Assembly (NCBI RefSeq): GCF_000367945.1
Contig: NZ_KB849179.1
Span: 248,001 to 312,000 of the forward strand
Origin: Acinetobacter proteolyticus
GTDB lineage: Bacteria; Pseudomonadota; Gammaproteobacteria; Pseudomonadales; Moraxellaceae
Length of the DNA stretch: 64,000 nucleotides
Reading direction: 5' to 3'
The position numbers and the translations under genes were made by a program. This document shows, piece after piece, positions 47,148-55,892 of the stretch. Below the pieces are notes generated by a model, which saw nothing but the letters and a program-made list of their open reading frames with translations, did not search any database and had not been told where the DNA came from. Numbering within the stretch: position 1 is the stretch's first letter; every line of letters begins with the position of its first letter.

Positions 47148-48068
47148 TTAAGCCAGCGGCATGATTCTGGTTTTTAGGATCTCCATAAAGGTTTTTAAAA
47201 TCATATTGTAGTTTTTGCCTTTATGGGTGATGAGACAGATCGGGGTACTGTAATACATCACGTCCTGCAAAATAGGCTGCATGAAACCATCTTGCACCCA
47301 TTTCCTTGCATAATGATCGGGTAAAAAACCGAGAAACTTACCTGTTAAGATCAGAAAGGCGATACCTTCACGGTCACTGGCTGTGGCCGAGCAATCCAGA
47401 AGTTGGTGTAATTTTGTTGCCTCTGCTGTCGTTGCATAATTGGGCAATACCGCATGCCACTGTTTTAAGTCCGCTGTTTGTATGTCACCTAAATGTTGAA
47501 ACAGCGGGTGATTTCTACCGCAGTAAAGCAAAGACTTTTCGCTATATAAATCAAAATAATCTAAGCCAGACAATGGGGTGACTAGGGGGATGGCACCTGC
47601 ATGTAAGCGATTGTCTAAAACACGACATTCAATATCGGACAAGGTACTCATACTGATGTTAATCAACACTTCTGGATTTTCATCAGCCAATAGCGCAAGG
47701 GTATTGGTGATATAGGCGCTGGGCATGGTGACTAAGTTATTAATAATCCCAATATTAAATTCACCTTTGAGCTGATTATGCATTTGATTGATTTTGGCTC
47801 GAAAGTCTTCAATCGAAGCATTCAACACTTCAATATATTCCAGAATTTCACGGCCTTCATCAGTCAGGGCAAAGCCCGCTCGACCACGCTGACACAGTCG
47901 AATACCGAGCCGATTTTCCAGATCACTCATATGCAGACTAATCGCAGAACGACTAATTCCAAGCAGACTTTCAGCAGCGCTAAAGCTGTGGCAATCACAC
48001 ACCGTTTTAAATATTTTGAGTAGTTTTATATCAAAATCAGTCACTTGATTTAATTTTTTCGGTTTCAT
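47148..48068 (-). CDS. LysR-family transcriptional regulator
   Basis: 306 aa. HTH FKTVCDCHSFSAAESLLGIS and RSAISLHMSDLENRLGIRLC, then the effector domain (GEFNIGIINNLVTMPSAYIT). It is divergent from the omega-aminotransferase and probably activates the aminotransferase/dehydrogenase pair. A T-N11-A dyad lies in the shared promoter. The effector may be beta-alanine or a related omega-amino acid, by context only. Confidence 0.88.
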   Translation of the reverse strand: MKPKKLNQVTDFDIKLLKIFKTVCDCHSFSAAESLLGISRSAISLHMSDLENRLGIRLCQRGRAGFALTDEGREILEYIEVLNASIEDFRAKINQMHNQLKGEFNIGIINNLVTMPSAYITNTLALLADENPEVLINISMSTLSDIECRVLDNRLHAGAIPLVTPLSGLDYFDLYSEKSLLYCGRNHPLFQHLGDIQTADLKQWHAVLPNYATTAEATKLHQLLDCSATASDREGIAFLILTGKFLGFLPDHYARKWVQDGFMQPILQDVMYYSTPICLITHKGKNYNMILKTFMEILKTRIMPLA

Positions 48069-48103
48069 TTAGTTTTGCTTTTTTATATCTAAACTCAAGA
48101 CAA

Positions 48104-48118
48104 TTTGAATTTATCAAA
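48104..48118. promoter_or_regulatory. Candidate LysR box (TTTGA-N5-TCAAA)
   Basis: A short palindrome in the divergent promoter contains T-N11-A (48105 to 48117), the core of LysR-type sites. Confidence 0.4.
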
Positions 48119-48170
48119 ACTATAACGCGCTGTACACTCCAAACATAAGCCCAAAACAAGAAGAGTGATT

Positions 48171-49547
48171 ATGTTTGATATCGATACCACAAATGACCGT
48201 GATGATGCATTGGAAGCCAGTCCGTCAGAAGTGCCTATGCGCTTAAATTACCAAGCACATTGGATGCCTTTTACCGCCAATCGTAACTTTCATCAAGATC
48301 CACGCATCATCGTGGCTGCCAAAGGTTCGTCTTTGATTGACAGTACAGGACGTGAGATTTATGACTCATTGTCAGGTTTGTGGACCTGCGGTGCGGGGCA
48401 TAGCTTGCCTGAAATCCAGCAAGCGGTAACCCGTCAATTGGCAAAACTGGATTATTCACCTGCATTCCAATTTGGACATCCATTATCTTTTCAATTGGCT
48501 GAAAAAATTGTGCAGCACATGCCTGAAAATCTACAGCATGTATTTTTTACCGATTCTGGTTCTGAGTCAGCAGATACCGCGATCAAAATGGCAAGAGCTT
48601 ATTGGCGGATTAAAGGTCAACCGAGCAAAACCAAGTTGATTGGACGGGCACGTGGCTACCATGGAGTCAACGTGGCAGGCACCAGTCTGGGCGGTATTGG
48701 TGGCAATCGTAAAATGTTTGGTCAATTGATGGATGTAGATCATTTACCGCATACCTTGCAACCGCATCTGAGTTTTACTAAAGGTTGTGCCGAAACGGGT
48801 GGAATTGAGCTGGCTGATGAAATGCTCAAGCTGATTGAGCTACATGATGCATCCAATATTGCAGCAGTGATTGTTGAACCTGTTTCGGGTTCGGCAGGTT
48901 GTATTGTGCCACCGACAGGTTATTTAAAACGTCTCAGAGAAATCTGTGATCAACACAATATCCTGCTGATCTTTGATGAGGTGATTACGGGCTTTGGGCG
49001 CATGGGCACATGGACAGCGGCTGAGTATTTCGATGTAACGCCTGATCTGCTGACCTTCGCCAAACAAATTACCAATGGCGCCATTCCATTAGGCGGCGTT
49101 GTCGCAAGCCGTGAAATCTATGATGCCTTTATGCAACAAGACTTGCCTGAACATGCGGTTGAATTTACCCATGGTTATACCTATTCAGGGCATCCCGTTG
49201 CCTGCGCCGCGGCTTTAGCCACTTTAGATGTACTGGAAAATCAAAACCTGATCACTCAATCAGCGGCTTTGGCGCCAAGTTTTGAAAAACTGATACATGA
49301 ATTAAAAGGTGCACCGAATGTGATTGATATTCGCAATTGCGGTTTGATTGGGGCGTTACAGCTTGCGCCACGAGATGGCGATCCCACCATTCGTGGTTTT
49401 GAAATCGGTATGAAGCTATGGAAAGCCGGTTTCTATGTGCGTTTTGGTGGAGACACTATTCAGTTTGGTCCAATGTTTAACAGCACTGAAACGCAATTAT
49501 CACGCTTGATCAATGCTGTGGGTGAAACCCTTTATCAAGTGAAATAA
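48171..49547 (+). CDS. Omega-amino acid:pyruvate aminotransferase (BauA-like)
   Basis: PLP enzyme of 458 aa, class III fold. Opening LNYQAHWMPFTANRNFHQDP and SLSGLWTCGAGHSLPEI are typical of beta-alanine:pyruvate transaminases. FFTDSGSESADTAIKMARAY binds PLP phosphate, IFDEVITGFGRMG holds the Asp, and the Schiff-base Lys is in LLTFAKQITNGAIPLGG. It likely converts beta-alanine to malonate semialdehyde. ATG 48171 is preferred to the GTG at 48165. It is followed 61 bases on by a CoA-acylating dehydrogenase that would use its product. Confidence 0.88.
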   Translation: MFDIDTTNDRDDALEASPSEVPMRLNYQAHWMPFTANRNFHQDPRIIVAAKGSSLIDSTGREIYDSLSGLWTCGAGHSLPEIQQAVTRQLAKLDYSPAFQFGHPLSFQLAEKIVQHMPENLQHVFFTDSGSESADTAIKMARAYWRIKGQPSKTKLIGRARGYHGVNVAGTSLGGIGGNRKMFGQLMDVDHLPHTLQPHLSFTKGCAETGGIELADEMLKLIELHDASNIAAVIVEPVSGSAGCIVPPTGYLKRLREICDQHNILLIFDEVITGFGRMGTWTAAEYFDVTPDLLTFAKQITNGAIPLGGVVASREIYDAFMQQDLPEHAVEFTHGYTYSGHPVACAAALATLDVLENQNLITQSAALAPSFEKLIHELKGAPNVIDIRNCGLIGALQLAPRDGDPTIRGFEIGMKLWKAGFYVRFGGDTIQFGPMFNSTETQLSRLINAVGETLYQVK

Positions 49548-49608
49548 AGCTTAGCTGAGTACCTGCCAAAAGCAAATGGAAAATAAGATACAGAGACAAG
49601 GAATACAG

Positions 49609-51171
49609 ATGAATAATTTAGAAGATTTTAATGCCAATGCGTTCAGCAATACGGATTCGGCTCAAGCATCAACCCCTCAATTGATTGGGCATTTTATTCA
49701 AGGTGGTTTGGTCACCAAATCCAGTAGAAAACAAGCGGTTTATAATCCGGCAACCGGTGAGATTAGCAAAGAAGTTGCATTGGCGGATACAGCGCTAGTG
49801 AATCAGGTGGTGCAGATTGCAGAGCAGGCTTTCCCTGCCTGGCGCGATACACCAGTGATCAAACGGGCGCGGGTGATGTTTAAGTTCAAACAATTGCTTG
49901 AAGAGAATGCTGAAACCCTGTGCGAATTGATTGGGCAGGAGCATGGCAAGATTTGTCATGATGCCAAAGGTGAATTGCAGCGTGGCATTGAAAATGTGGA
50001 ATATGCCTGTGGAGCACCAGAGTTTTTAAAAGGCGAGTATTCTAAAAATGTTGGTCCAGATATCGATTCTTGGAGTGAGTTTCAACCTTTAGGTGTGGTT
50101 GCTGGAATAACGCCATTTAACTTCCCTGCAATGGTGCCGTTGTGGATGTTTCCGATGGCGATTGTATGTGGCAATTGCTTTATTTTAAAACCCTCTGAAA
50201 AGGCTCCTTCAGCCGCACTCTATTTGGCTGAATTACTTAAACTGGCGGGCTTGCCAGATGGCGTGTTTAATGTGGTCAATGGCGATAAAGAAGCCGTCGA
50301 TGTTTTACTGCATCATCCCAAAATTCAAGCGATTAGTTTTGTGGGGTCAACGCCAATCGCAGAATATATTTATCGAACAGCGACCTCGACAGGAAAACGC
50401 TGTCAGGCCTTAGGTGGTGCAAAAAACCACGCCATCATTATGCCAGATGCCGATATTGATAATGTAGTGACCTCTTTACTGGGTGCAGCCTTTGGTTCAT
50501 CGGGTGAGCGTTGCATGGCCTTGTCTGTTGCGGTGGCCATTGGCGATGAAGTTGCCGATGTGGTGATTGCCAAGCTTAAACAAGAGATGCAGCAATTGAA
50601 GTTTGGTCATTATGCCGATGCCAGTAATGACTTTGGACCGCTCATTTCGCAAGCACATAAACAGAAGGTACAAGCATATATCCAAAGCGCCGAGCAACAA
50701 GGTGCTAAAATTGTGGTGGATGGACGTGACGCCAAACCCGTCGGTTATGAACATGGATTCTTTGTCGGGCCAACCTTGATTGATCAAATTTCAGCAGAGA
50801 TGACCAGTTATCAACAAGAAATTTTTGGGCCAGTATTACAGGTGATTCGTGTCGAGACCATGCAAGAAGCCATGCAGTTGATCAATGACCATGAATATGG
50901 CAATGGCACCTGTATTTATACCCGCGATGGCGAAGCGGCGCGTTATTTTAGCAATAACATCCAAGTGGGCATGGTTGGGGTGAATGTGCCTTTACCAGTC
51001 CCTGTTGCCTATCACAGTTTTGGCGGCTGGAAGCGTTCACTGTTTGGTGATTTATATGCCTATGGGCCAGATGGCGTGCGTTTTTATACCCGTCGTAAAA
51101 CCATCACCCAACGTTGGCCATCTGCACAAATTCGTGAGGCGAAACAATTTGCCATGCCAACTTTAAATTAA
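49609..51171 (+). CDS. CoA-acylating (methyl)malonate-semialdehyde dehydrogenase
   Basis: 520-aa aldehyde dehydrogenase of the MmsA branch. GQEHGKICHDAKGELQRGIE, GVVAGITPFNFPAMVPLWMF, QALGGAKNHAIIMPDADIDN and the active-site Cys in GSSGERCMALSVAVAIGD identify the CoA-acylating type, which forms acetyl- or propionyl-CoA with CO2 release. With the upstream transaminase it would complete beta-alanine breakdown (a BauC-like role); valine catabolism is the alternative. ATG 49609 has AAGGAA upstream; the longer frame from 49576 is less likely. Confidence 0.9.
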   Translation: MNNLEDFNANAFSNTDSAQASTPQLIGHFIQGGLVTKSSRKQAVYNPATGEISKEVALADTALVNQVVQIAEQAFPAWRDTPVIKRARVMFKFKQLLEENAETLCELIGQEHGKICHDAKGELQRGIENVEYACGAPEFLKGEYSKNVGPDIDSWSEFQPLGVVAGITPFNFPAMVPLWMFPMAIVCGNCFILKPSEKAPSAALYLAELLKLAGLPDGVFNVVNGDKEAVDVLLHHPKIQAISFVGSTPIAEYIYRTATSTGKRCQALGGAKNHAIIMPDADIDNVVTSLLGAAFGSSGERCMALSVAVAIGDEVADVVIAKLKQEMQQLKFGHYADASNDFGPLISQAHKQKVQAYIQSAEQQGAKIVVDGRDAKPVGYEHGFFVGPTLIDQISAEMTSYQQEIFGPVLQVIRVETMQEAMQLINDHEYGNGTCIYTRDGEAARYFSNNIQVGMVGVNVPLPVPVAYHSFGGWKRSLFGDLYAYGPDGVRFYTRRKTITQRWPSAQIREAKQFAMPTLN

Positions 51172-51181
51172 TTTTTGCTCG

Positions 51182-51216
51182 AGGGGAGACCGTAGGTTTT
51201 CCCTTTTTATTTTTAT
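51182..51216 (+). terminator. Terminator between semialdehyde dehydrogenase and permease
   Basis: A 10-bp stem with two G-U pairs (AGGGGAGACC at 51182-51191, GGTTTTCCCT at 51195-51204, three-base loop) is followed by a long T-rich run. It suggests partial or full termination before the permease, so the permease may have its own promoter or depend on read-through. Confidence 0.75.
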
Positions 51217-51272
51217 AGGAATTTAAACATGTAATTAACGGTTTTTTGATACGTATTTTTAAGGAATAAAAT

Positions 51273-52664
51273 ATGAATAGTGCAAAAACAACAAAATTAG
51301 GTGAAGGACTTTCGAACCGCCATGTCACCATGATCAGTATTGGTGGTGTCATTGGTGCAGGTTTATTTGTCGGTTCATCCGCTGCAATTGCCAAAGCAGG
51401 CCCCGCTGCTGTACTGGCTTATATTATTACCAGTATTCTGGTTTTTTTAGTCATGCGTATGCTCGGTGAAATGGCCGTTGCACAGCCTGACACAGGTTCA
51501 TTTTCAACTTATGCCCGTAAAGCAATTGGCCCTTGGGCAGGTTTTAGTGTGGGCTGGCTGTATTGGTGGTTCTGGGTTTTGGTGATTCCAATTGAAGCCA
51601 TTGCAGGTGCCGAAATTCTGCATGCTTGGTTTCCGCAGGTATCCAGTGCCATTTACGCCTTTGCATTTATTATCTTACTCAGTTTGGCAAACTTCTTTAG
51701 TACCAAAAGTTTTGGCGAGTTTGAGTTTTGGTTTGCGCTGATTAAAGTGATTGCGATTCTCGTATTTATTGTGATTGGTGCATCTGCCGTGTTTGGACTG
51801 TGGCCTTTAGCCAAAGATGTCAGCGGTGTAGGCAATCTCTTTTCCAATGGCGGCTTTATGCCACATGGCATGGGCGGTGTGCTATCTGCGATTTTGATCT
51901 CGGCATTTTCCTTCTTTGGGATTGAAATTCTTTCGATTGCTGCGGCAGAATCTAAAAATCCTGAAGAAAAAATCAAACGAGCGACTAATTTAGTCCTGTA
52001 TCGGATTATCTTATTCTTTGTTGTTTCAATTTTCCTGGCAGTTGCCTTGGTCGATTGGCGTTCACCCGACTTACAAAAATTGGGCACCTTTCAGTATGTT
52101 TTGGTCAGTCTGAATATTCCTCAAACCAAGTTAATTATGGACACTGTGGTATTTATTGCAGTGGCGAGTTGTATGAATGCGGCTGTCTATACCTCTTCAC
52201 GCATGCTATTTGCTTTAGGTGCCCGTCAAGAAGCACCCAAAATGGTCACCAAAATTAATGCAGCAGGTGTGCCAACCATCGCAGTATTTGCATCGACATT
52301 GATTGGATTAATTTGTTGTGCGGTGAATTATTTATTTCCCGGACAAGTATTTGGATTTCTATTGTCAACCACGGGTTCGATTGCATTGGTGGTTTACTTG
52401 GTGATTGCGGTGTCACAGCTCCGTTTGCGCACCCAATTAGACAAAGTTGGGGCTGCTGTGCCTTTTAAAATGTGGTTATTTCCATGGCTGACTTGGTTTG
52501 TGATTGTGGTGATTATGAGCGTACTGGGTTATATGTTCCTATCACCTCAATATAGCTATGAAACGACTTTGTCTTTGAGTGTAACCTTTATTGTCGTGAT
52601 CTGTGGACTGATCGTGACCCGAAAGAAGAAAAGTAGTCGAGCAGTTGCACTACATCTAGACTGA
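51273..52664 (+). CDS. GABA/beta-alanine-type amino acid permease (APC family)
   Basis: 463 aa with 12 predicted membrane segments. LGEGLSNRHVTMISIGGVIG, GLFVGSSAAIAKAGPAAVLA and MLGEMAVAQPDTGSFSTYA match GabP-like members of the APC family. It probably imports the substrate of the two enzymes upstream (beta-alanine or GABA). It also shares the general fold with the AroP protein at the left end, but the residues differ at the substrate-facing helices. It ends at a hairpin shared with the opposite gene. Confidence 0.84.
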   Translation: MNSAKTTKLGEGLSNRHVTMISIGGVIGAGLFVGSSAAIAKAGPAAVLAYIITSILVFLVMRMLGEMAVAQPDTGSFSTYARKAIGPWAGFSVGWLYWWFWVLVIPIEAIAGAEILHAWFPQVSSAIYAFAFIILLSLANFFSTKSFGEFEFWFALIKVIAILVFIVIGASAVFGLWPLAKDVSGVGNLFSNGGFMPHGMGGVLSAILISAFSFFGIEILSIAAAESKNPEEKIKRATNLVLYRIILFFVVSIFLAVALVDWRSPDLQKLGTFQYVLVSLNIPQTKLIMDTVVFIAVASCMNAAVYTSSRMLFALGARQEAPKMVTKINAAGVPTIAVFASTLIGLICCAVNYLFPGQVFGFLLSTTGSIALVVYLVIAVSQLRLRTQLDKVGAAVPFKMWLFPWLTWFVIVVIMSVLGYMFLSPQYSYETTLSLSVTFIVVICGLIVTRKKKSSRAVALHLD

Positions 52665-52674
52665 TCCAACATCA

Positions 52675-52716
52675 TAATAAGGTCTATGCTTTAAAGTTTA
52701 GGCCTTATTATTTTTA
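52675..52716. terminator. Hairpin terminator, permease / RhtA-like
   Basis: A 12-bp stem with one G-U pair (TAATAAGGTCTA at 52675-52686 and TAGGCCTTATTA at 52699-52710) is followed by TTTTTA on the plus strand. It overlaps the end of the convergent exporter gene by a few codons. Confidence 0.72.
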
Positions 52717-53558
52717 TAGGAGAAATAGGAGCAACCTGCACACGAGAGCATGATGATGGTAATGCCCGTGATTTGATACAGGTTGAGATGTTCATTTAAG
52801 ATCAGCCAACCTGCAAGGGCACTGACCGCAGGAGAGGCACTCAGTAAAATTCCAAATACTTTTGGTTCGAGCTTTTTCATTGCAAAGATATCCAGCAAGA
52901 ACGGAATGGTACTAGAAAGCAGCGACACTAAAACACAGAGCAGTAAAATCCAATAAGAATGAAACAGCTGATTCAGATCAGATATGCCAAACGGTAGCGC
53001 AAATAGAGTTGCCACCAACATACCAATCGCCACCGTATTGCTGCCGCCTTTTGCGACTTTGGTGCCGTAAATAATATACATGCCCCAACAAAATGCTGCG
53101 GCAAGCGCATAAAACATGCCGATATAACTGAAATTTTGATTGGCACTACCTAAAGGTAATAACATCAGACCCATAAACGACAAAGCACCCCATATTAAAT
53201 CCTGTTTCTGTTTTGACATGACAATGGCAACGGTGAGTGGGCCCAAGACTTCAATTGAAATGGCAATACCAATCGACAAATGGGAAAAAGCCTTATAGAT
53301 CAGAAGATTCATTAAACTCAGAATCAGTCCATAAATAATCAGATTTTTCCATTCCATTCGGGGATGAAAGCTACGCCAAGGTTTGAAAATTATCCAGAGT
53401 AATAGGGCTGAGAAACTTAAGCGAATCAGCGCAACCCCTTCAGCACCAAAGATGGGGAATAGGGTTTTCGCAATCGCAGCCCCAATTTGTACCGAGGCAA
53501 GTGATAGACATGCTGCCGCTAAGGCAAATTCTTGTTTATTTGGAGCAGAAGCACGCAT
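52698..53558 (-). CDS. EamA-family exporter, RhtA-like
   Basis: About 286 aa with ten membrane helices in two EamA repeats. SLASVQIGAAIAKTLFPIFG and GVALIRLSFSALLLWIIFKP at the start, and LLSSTIPFLLDIFAMKKLEP in the second repeat, match RhtA, an exporter of threonine and homoserine. ATG 53558 is preferred because AAAGG lies 8 bases upstream; ATG 53582 gives an extended N-terminus. It is divergent from an Lrp-type regulator. Confidence 0.85.
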   Translation of the reverse strand: MRASAPNKQEFALAAACLSLASVQIGAAIAKTLFPIFGAEGVALIRLSFSALLLWIIFKPWRSFHPRMEWKNLIIYGLILSLMNLLIYKAFSHLSIGIAISIEVLGPLTVAIVMSKQKQDLIWGALSFMGLMLLPLGSANQNFSYIGMFYALAAAFCWGMYIIYGTKVAKGGSNTVAIGMLVATLFALPFGISDLNQLFHSYWILLLCVLVSLLSSTIPFLLDIFAMKKLEPKVFGILLSASPAVSALAGWLILNEHLNLYQITGITIIMLSCAGCSYFSYKNNKA

Positions 53559-53678
53559 GTCGATGACCTTTAAGTTGATCATGAGATTTTAGTTCTTGAA
53601 GGATGATTAAATTGCGCTTATTGATTGAAGTCTGTGAGTTATTCACTCTATTATTCATAAAATATGAGGAATTAATTC

Positions 53679-54146
53679 ATGGCAGAACTTTCACTCGATC
53701 ATTTTGATTATGCAATTTTAAGAATATTGCAGCAGGACAATAAAAGCTCACATCGGCAGATTTCGGAACAGATTGGTTTATCTCAGGCATCGGTACAACG
53801 GCGTATCGTTAGAATGGAACAGGAAGCGATCATTGAAAAAAATTGTGCGGTACTGAATCCAAAGCGATTTGGCGAGAAAGTCACATCCATTATCGAGGTC
53901 CGTTTAAGCGAAGATCGTTCAGTGGTGATGGATCGGGCGAAGCAATACTTTGCTGCGGTGGATGAGATTCAGCAATGCTATTTCGTCAATGGTGGAGTGT
54001 CTTTTATCATGATTATGATCTCCAATAACCTATCTCACTTTGAAGCTTTGGTGAGAAAACATTTTGCCGATAATCAGGATGTAAAAACCTATCGGACTTT
54101 GATTGTTTTAGATCGGGTTAAAGTCAGTTTAGATTTGTGTTTCTAG
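53679..54146 (+). CDS. Lrp/AsnC-family transcriptional regulator
   Basis: 155 aa. N-terminal HTH LRILQQDNKSSHRQISEQIG and LSQASVQRRIVRMEQEAII, then the RAM ligand-binding domain (VTSIIEVRLSEDRSVVMDRA, VNGGVSFIMIMISNNLSHFE). GAGGAA precedes ATG 53679. It is divergent from the RhtA-like amino acid exporter and probably regulates it in response to an amino acid. Confidence 0.9.
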   Translation: MAELSLDHFDYAILRILQQDNKSSHRQISEQIGLSQASVQRRIVRMEQEAIIEKNCAVLNPKRFGEKVTSIIEVRLSEDRSVVMDRAKQYFAAVDEIQQCYFVNGGVSFIMIMISNNLSHFEALVRKHFADNQDVKTYRTLIVLDRVKVSLDLCF

Positions 54147-54219
54147 GCTGAGTTGGTGAGTGATCGCCATTAGATTGCGTTTTGGAAAATATAATGTCTC
54201 AACTCAGCAGGTTTTTATT

Positions 54220-55731
54220 TTATGAACGGTTCTGTGGGGACAACTCAATACCATTTTCAATCAAGCATTGACGTAAGATACTAAAGGCAAAGGTCATATC
54301 TTGCTCCTGCACACAGGCAAATCCAAGCAATAAACCTGATTGAATTGGCGTATCCATACCTGAATAATATTGTGACAATGGGCGAACATTGACCCCGCGC
54401 GAAAGTGCCAGTGCAGATACTTCAACATCATTGGCATGATCGGGCAATTTGAGTACCAAATGCAGACCTGCATCATGATTAAATTCGTGTACAAACACAT
54501 CGCCCAGATAACGGTGAATCAGTTCAATCAGAAATTTCCGTCTTTTGCTATACAGCAGGCGCATCCGGCGGATATGGGCTGCATAATGTCCTTCACGAAT
54601 AAATTCTGCCAAGGCACGTTGAGTGAGTAAGTGACCGCCTCGATACAGTTCTGCCGAAATCGTTCGTAAGGGCTGTACCAACTGTTTTGGAACCACCATA
54701 TAGCCAATGCGCAAGGCGGGATAAATGGTTTTACTAAAGGTTCCAATATAAATAACCGGTGGATTTTCTTCCAAACCCTGTAATGAAGGATAAGGCTGAC
54801 CTGAAAAACGGAACTCACTGTCGTAGTCATCTTCAATAATCCAGCTGCCATGCTGTTTAGCCAAATCCAGCAATTTTCTGCGTCGAGGTAAACTGAGATG
54901 AGAACCTAAAGGATATTGATGCGAGGGTGTGACGAAGATCAGGCGAGGAGGAGTAGAAGGGTGTTCTTCTGGAATAATACCTTCGGCATCGACAGGCATC
55001 GGAATAATATTTAAGCCATTGATACGAAGAATATTCTTGGCACCCCAATAGCCCGGATTTTCAATCCAGACATGATCATTTAAATCACATAAAGCCCGTG
55101 ACACCAAATCAACCGCCTGATGGATGCCTTCGGTAATAATAATCTGGTCTGTTTCACAATTGACTGAACGGGCAATGCGCAAATAGTCGGCCAAGGCATG
55201 GCGTAATTCTGTACATCCTCCTGCATTGCTGTAGATCAAATTGGCAATTTCAGGCTGGCGACTCAGACGCGATTTGATCCGATTAAATTCGGCATGCGGA
55301 AATTCAGTGACATCAGGTGCACCAGGCACAAAGGCACCCCACTGATACGGGGAGGCAGCGGCATGTTCAAGCAAACTTGCCCCACGATGCGAAAGCGTGC
55401 GTGTTGTATCTTCTTCGGGTGCAGCAGCATAGCTTGGTGCTGTACTGACCTGAATATAGCTGTCAGGTAGCGTTTCTGATACCCAAGTACCTCGACCCGT
55501 ATGCGCTTGAATATAACCTTCAGCACGTAATTGCTCATAGGCATTGAGTACGGTATTACGGGAAACGTGCAGTTCATTGGCTAAATCACGTGATGCAGGA
55601 AGACGAGTATTGGGTGCAAGAATGCCTTCCAAAATGGCATCTCTTAAACAATGAAAAACCCGAGCGGGTAAGGTCCCTTCACTGGCCTGTTGTAAATGCT
55701 GTAACAGGTAGTCTCCTAACAGGGTACGCAA
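54220..55731 (-). CDS. gabR: MocR/GabR-type PLP-dependent transcriptional regulator
   Basis: 503 aa: a GntR winged helix (LPARVFHCLRDAILEGILAP, SRDLANELHVSRNTVLNAYE) joined to an aminotransferase fold-I domain. The PLP Lys lies in YIGTFSKTIYPALRIGYMVV, and IIEDDYDSEFRF holds the Asp. Such proteins bind PLP and GABA and activate gabTD while repressing themselves. The start is TTG at 55731 with AAAGGAG upstream; there is no in-frame ATG before the upstream stop. Its first codons overlap one of three 24-bp-spaced direct repeats. It is divergent from gabT. Confidence 0.9.
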   Translation of the reverse strand: MRTLLGDYLLQHLQQASEGTLPARVFHCLRDAILEGILAPNTRLPASRDLANELHVSRNTVLNAYEQLRAEGYIQAHTGRGTWVSETLPDSYIQVSTAPSYAAAPEEDTTRTLSHRGASLLEHAAASPYQWGAFVPGAPDVTEFPHAEFNRIKSRLSRQPEIANLIYSNAGGCTELRHALADYLRIARSVNCETDQIIITEGIHQAVDLVSRALCDLNDHVWIENPGYWGAKNILRINGLNIIPMPVDAEGIIPEEHPSTPPRLIFVTPSHQYPLGSHLSLPRRRKLLDLAKQHGSWIIEDDYDSEFRFSGQPYPSLQGLEENPPVIYIGTFSKTIYPALRIGYMVVPKQLVQPLRTISAELYRGGHLLTQRALAEFIREGHYAAHIRRMRLLYSKRRKFLIELIHRYLGDVFVHEFNHDAGLHLVLKLPDHANDVEVSALALSRGVNVRPLSQYYSGMDTPIQSGLLLGFACVQEQDMTFAFSILRQCLIENGIELSPQNRS

Positions 55732-55790
55732 TTGGCTCTCTCCTTTAGTCCAAAAGTGGCTCTCGTCTATTCCTTATAAAAGGTACACAT
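55731..55790. promoter_or_regulatory. GabR-type operator: three direct repeats at 24-bp spacing
   Basis: Repeats centred on TGG or AGG begin at 55733 (ATTGGCTCTC), 55757 (AGTGGCTCTCG) and 55781 (AAAGGTACAC), each exactly 24 bases apart. The first overlaps the gabR start codon. Direct-repeat operators are known for GabR and other MocR proteins. The same words recur upstream of three genes further on. Confidence 0.58.
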
Positions 55791-55892
55791 TAAGTACCCA
55801 AAGTGCATTTTAACCTTGCTTTTGCAATATGTTGTCATGAAGCAATTTAAATGCCCAAAAAGATTATTTTTTTGTCGTACAGAGGTAACAAA

